From: Clostridium sp. C2-6-12 | Lineage (GTDB): Bacteria > Bacillota > Clostridia > Clostridiales > Clostridiaceae | Assembly: GCF_009928485.1 (NCBI RefSeq) | Contig: NZ_JAABNP010000008.1 | Coordinates: forward strand, 100,827 to 164,826 | Reading direction: 5' to 3' | DNA: 64,000 nucleotides | Part shown: positions 61,895-64,000 of the stretch, piece by piece | How the letters are laid out: the number at the start of each line of letters is the position of its first letter | Numbering within the stretch: the first letter of the stretch is position 1 | The notes under the pieces: generated by a model | What the model saw: the letters and a program-made list of their open reading frames with translations, nothing else | What the model was told of the DNA's origin: nothing | Databases searched by the model: none | Made by a program: the position numbers and the translations under genes

Positions 61895-62782
61895 CTATTT
61901 TATTTTTCTACCTTCAACTTCCTCAACTATATTAATTAAATAGTCTCCATACCCATTTTTCATTAATGGCTTTGCAAGGTCAATAACCTGATTTGAATTT
62001 ATCCATCCTTTTCTATAAGCAATTTCTTCAATACACGCAATATATGTTCCTTGTGTATTTTGAACTGCTTCAACAAAATTAGAAGCTTGAAGCATGGAAC
62101 TGTGAGTTCCTGTATCAAGCCATGCCATTCCTCTTCCTAGTAATTGAACCTTTAAAGTTCCTTCTTTCATATAGCATTTATTTAAATCAGTTATTTCTAA
62201 CTCTCCTCTAAATGAGGGTTTTAATTTCTTAGCTTTTTCAACAACTGAATTATCATAAAAATAAAGACCTGGTACAACATATTTTGATTTAGGTATTTCT
62301 GGTTTTTCTTCTAATGAAATGACTTTTCCATCTTTATCAAATTCCACTACTCCAAAGGATTTTGGATTCTGAACATAATATCCAAAAATACATGCACCCT
62401 TTTCTATAGCTGCAGCTTCTTTTAAATGATCCGAAAAGCTTTGTCCATAGAAAATATTATCTCCAAGTACCATTGCAACATTGTCTTTGCCTATAAATTC
62501 TTCTCCAATTAAAAATGCTTCTGCAAGACCATTAGGTTTTTCTTGAACTGCATAACTAATATTTAATCCCAATGTTTTTCCATCTTTAAATAATTCTTCA
62601 TAATCAACTATATCTCTTGGTGTTGAAATAATTAATATATCTCTTATTCCAGCAAGCATTAAAACTGACATTGGATAATAAATCATCGGTTTATCATATA
62701 TAGGAACCATTTGCTTTGAAATAGCTTTAGTTACTGGATATAACCTTGTTCCAGACCCTCCAGCTAGTATTATCCCTTTCAT
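61895..62782 (-). CDS. rfbA: Glucose-1-phosphate thymidylyltransferase
   Basis: 295 residues. The nucleotidyltransferase signature [20 protein letters not shown], the sugar site [20 protein letters not shown] and FVGDN-like [12 protein letters not shown] are intact. It makes dTDP-glucose from dTTP and glucose-1-phosphate and is the first gene of the rml operon. It is divergent from the collagen-like gene. Confidence 0.95.
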   Translation of the reverse strand: MKGIILAGGSGTRLYPVTKAISKQMVPIYDKPMIYYPMSVLMLAGIRDILIISTPRDIVDYEELFKDGKTLGLNISYAVQEKPNGLAEAFLIGEEFIGKDNVAMVLGDNIFYGQSFSDHLKEAAAIEKGACIFGYYVQNPKSFGVVEFDKDGKVISLEEKPEIPKSKYVVPGLYFYDNSVVEKAKKLKPSFRGELEITDLNKCYMKEGTLKVQLLGRGMAWLDTGTHSSMLQASNFVEAVQNTQGTYIACIEEIAYRKGWINSNQVIDLAKPLMKNGYGDYLINIVEEVEGRKIK

Positions 62783-62960
62783 CTTATCCCTTCTTTTACA
62801 TATATTATATTAACTTTTTCGTATGCCTAATTAACACTTATATAATATTAGCCTATCTATTAAAAAGTGACTTATTTAGTAATTATCAATAAATATTTTT
62901 TAACTAATCTCGGTATATTAGGAAAAATAAATTAACACAAGATAGTTAAGGATAAAGTGT

Positions 62961-62988
62961 AACATATTATGACAACAACCATACAATG
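62961..62988 (+). promoter_or_regulatory. Possible late-sporulation (sigma-K type) promoter
   Basis: AACA at 62961 and CATACAAT at 62980, spaced about 15 bp, resemble the AC / CATA-N3-T elements used by sigma-K in Bacillus and Clostridium. The position, about 40 nt before the collagen-like gene, fits an exosporium gene. The match is short and could be chance. Confidence 0.35.
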
Positions 62989-63029
62989 TAATATCACGTT
63001 ATTGGTTTTAAAGGAGGTAAAGATTCACT

Positions 63030-64000
63030 GTGGGACACAATAGTTATTTTGATGATGAAAGAAATGATATAATAGATGACCAGGAAAGAAATCACTTTCA
63101 CGATGATTGTGATGATAGAGATGATGATATTTGCTTATTAGGATTGCTCGAATCAATAGATAGAAGAAAATGCCATTGTTGCGAAGGACCTCAGGGTCCT
63201 CAAGGTCGTCGTGGGCCTCAAGGACCTCAAGGACCTCAAGGTGCTCGTGGCTTCCAAGGGCTCCAAGGTCCTCAAGGTACACAAGGTAGTCAAGGTGTTC
63301 GTGGATTCCAAGGCGTTCAAGGTCCTCAAGGAGCTCTAGGTTTTCAAGGTGTTCAAGGTCCTCAAGGTAGTCAAGGTGCTCGTGGATTCCAAGGCGTTCA
63401 AGGTTCTCAAGGACCTCAAGGTGCTCTAGGTTTCCAAGGTATTCAAGGTTCTCAAGGATCTCAAGGTGCTCGTGGCTTCCAAGGTATTCAAGGTCCTCAA
63501 GGCGCTCAAGGTGCTCTAGGTTTCCAAGGTATTCAAGGTCCTCAAGGCGCTCAAGGTGCTCTAGGTTTCCAAGGTGCTCAAGGTAGTCAAGGCACTCAAG
63601 GTGCTCTAGGTATTCAAGGTTCTCAAGGTGTTCAAGGCGCTCAAGGTGCTCTAGGTTTCCAAGGTATTCAAGGTTCTCAAGGCTTCCAAGGTGACCAAGG
63701 TGACCAAGGCGCCCAAGGTAGTCAAGGCTTCCAAGGTTCTCAAGGTGACCAAGGAGCTCAAGGCTTCCAAGGTGTTCAAGGTTTCCAAGGTGACCAAGGT
63801 TCTCAAGGCGCTCAAGGATCTCAAGGATCTCAAGGATCTCAAGGTTCTCAAGGTTTCCAAGGTGACCAAGGATCTCAAGGTAGTCAAGGTGCTCAAGGAT
63901 CTCAAGGAACTCAAGGTTTCCAAGGTGACCAAGGTTCTCAAGGTGCTCAAGGTTCTCAAGGTTTCCAAGGTGACCAAGGATCTCAAGGTAGTCAAGGTGC
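63030..64000 (+). CDS. Collagen-like Gly-X-Gln repeat protein (BclA-like), 3' end beyond window
   Basis: The frame runs from GTG at 63030 (AAGGAGG 12 nt upstream; the only in-frame start) to the window edge. Residues 2-44 are acidic with an Asp-rich block and a CHCCEG cysteine cluster. From about residue 53 the chain is uninterrupted Gly-X-Gln triplets, such as GPQ, GFQ, GSQ, GAQ and GDQ, with an early block of GPQGPQGRRGPQ. The third position is nearly always Gln, unlike Gly-Pro-Thr in anthrax BclA. Such proteins form collagen-like filaments on the spore exosporium. Antisense frames with Leu-Thr repeats are shadows. Confidence 0.88.
   Translation, partial: MGHNSYFDDERNDIIDDQERNHFHDDCDDRDDDICLLGLLESIDRRKCHCCEGPQGPQGRRGPQGPQGPQGARGFQGLQGPQGTQGSQGVRGFQGVQGPQGALGFQGVQGPQGSQGARGFQGVQGSQGPQGALGFQGIQGSQGSQGARGFQGIQGPQGAQGALGFQGIQGPQGAQGALGFQGAQGSQGTQGALGIQGSQGVQGAQGALGFQGIQGSQGFQGDQGDQGAQGSQGFQGSQGDQGAQGFQGVQGFQGDQGSQGAQGSQGSQGSQGSQGFQGDQGSQGSQGAQGSQGTQGFQGDQGSQGAQGSQGFQGDQGSQGSQG

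Noticed and set aside
63025..63995. Minus-strand frames rich in Leu-Thr-Leu or Glu-Val-Leu repeats opposite the collagen-like gene
   Set aside because: They are the antisense reading of the Gly-X-Gln triplets, without ribosome sites. The plus frame has a clear site and biology.
63200..64000. Short repeats at the right edge looked at as a CRISPR array
   Set aside because: The 9-bp periodicity is that of in-frame Gly-X-Gln codons. There are no unique spacers and no cas genes.
1..64000. tRNA, rRNA, riboswitch or T-box elements
   Set aside because: I saw no cloverleaf, no conserved riboswitch core and no T-box word. The CGCCTCCACCA fragments are too short to be a tmRNA gene.

Overview
The window is AT-rich throughout, has strong Gly/Ala-rich Shine-Dalgarno sites (GGAGG) and Rho-independent terminators, and carries clostridial-type genes: a sigma-54 controlled CoA-transferase/GntP/MaoC operon, gapN, fetAB, and a Gly-X-Gln collagen-like protein beside a dTDP-rhamnose operon. 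It most likely comes from a butyrate-forming, spore-forming Clostridium (sensu stricto). No species call is possible from the sequence alone. Most genes are on the minus strand.

Layout. 1-1.9 kb: a GH39 beta-xylosidase (3' end outside the window) divergent from its probable AraC-type regulator. 2-5 kb: an Rpn-type nuclease, a methyltransferase and a Ser/Thr-rich surface protein. 5.2-10.7 kb: maoC, gntP and CoA-transferase genes behind a -24/-12 promoter, with three evenly spaced dyads (probable enhancer sites) and the sigma-54 activator gene directly upstream. 10.8-12.1 kb: a flavoprotein reductase divergent from an HxlR regulator.

12.4-29.7 kb is a defence-like island: a helicase / two-HKD PLD nuclease / DUF6361-like operon, a decayed DUF4160-DUF2442 pair, a membrane-anchored HNH protein, a frameshifted SHOCT-tailed membrane protein, a Phd-Doc toxin-antitoxin pair, an OLD-like AAA ATPase, and a 1593-residue SMEK-like/STAND NTPase resembling Avs proteins. 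Five same-orientation copies of a short box (with a hairpin nearby in each case) lie at 1.93, 18.6, 21.65, 24.75 and 30.25 kb and separate these blocks. Two of them contain the 11 bases CGCCTCCACCA that end many tmRNAs. No integrase is visible.

30.3-33.8 kb: mutS and a GNAT gene. 34.4-35.4 kb: a lone sugar-binding protein between two related non-coding repeats. 35.7-49.1 kb: an unusual array of small unrelated single-gene units (methyltransferases, zinc ribbons, HIT, cupin, VOC, DUF4362 lipoprotein, ICMT, DUF1697), nearly all on the minus strand. Many share the same intergenic sequence: an extended -10 promoter-like box, a spacer, and sometimes a hairpin terminator. Several units are broken. 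The array resembles a cassette array in content and layout, but I found no attC sites or integrase.

49.2-59 kb: hypothetical genes, an acyltransferase-3 membrane protein, an HTH protein with two TGTCAC-N6-GTGAC operators, gapN, two HAD phosphatases, fetAB, and a striking fusion of a degenerate UvrD-like ATPase to a LexA-type autoprotease. 59.3-64 kb: rmlA-C-D-B, divergent from a collagen-like gene that runs off the window. The pairing suggests a rhamnosylated exosporium filament protein.
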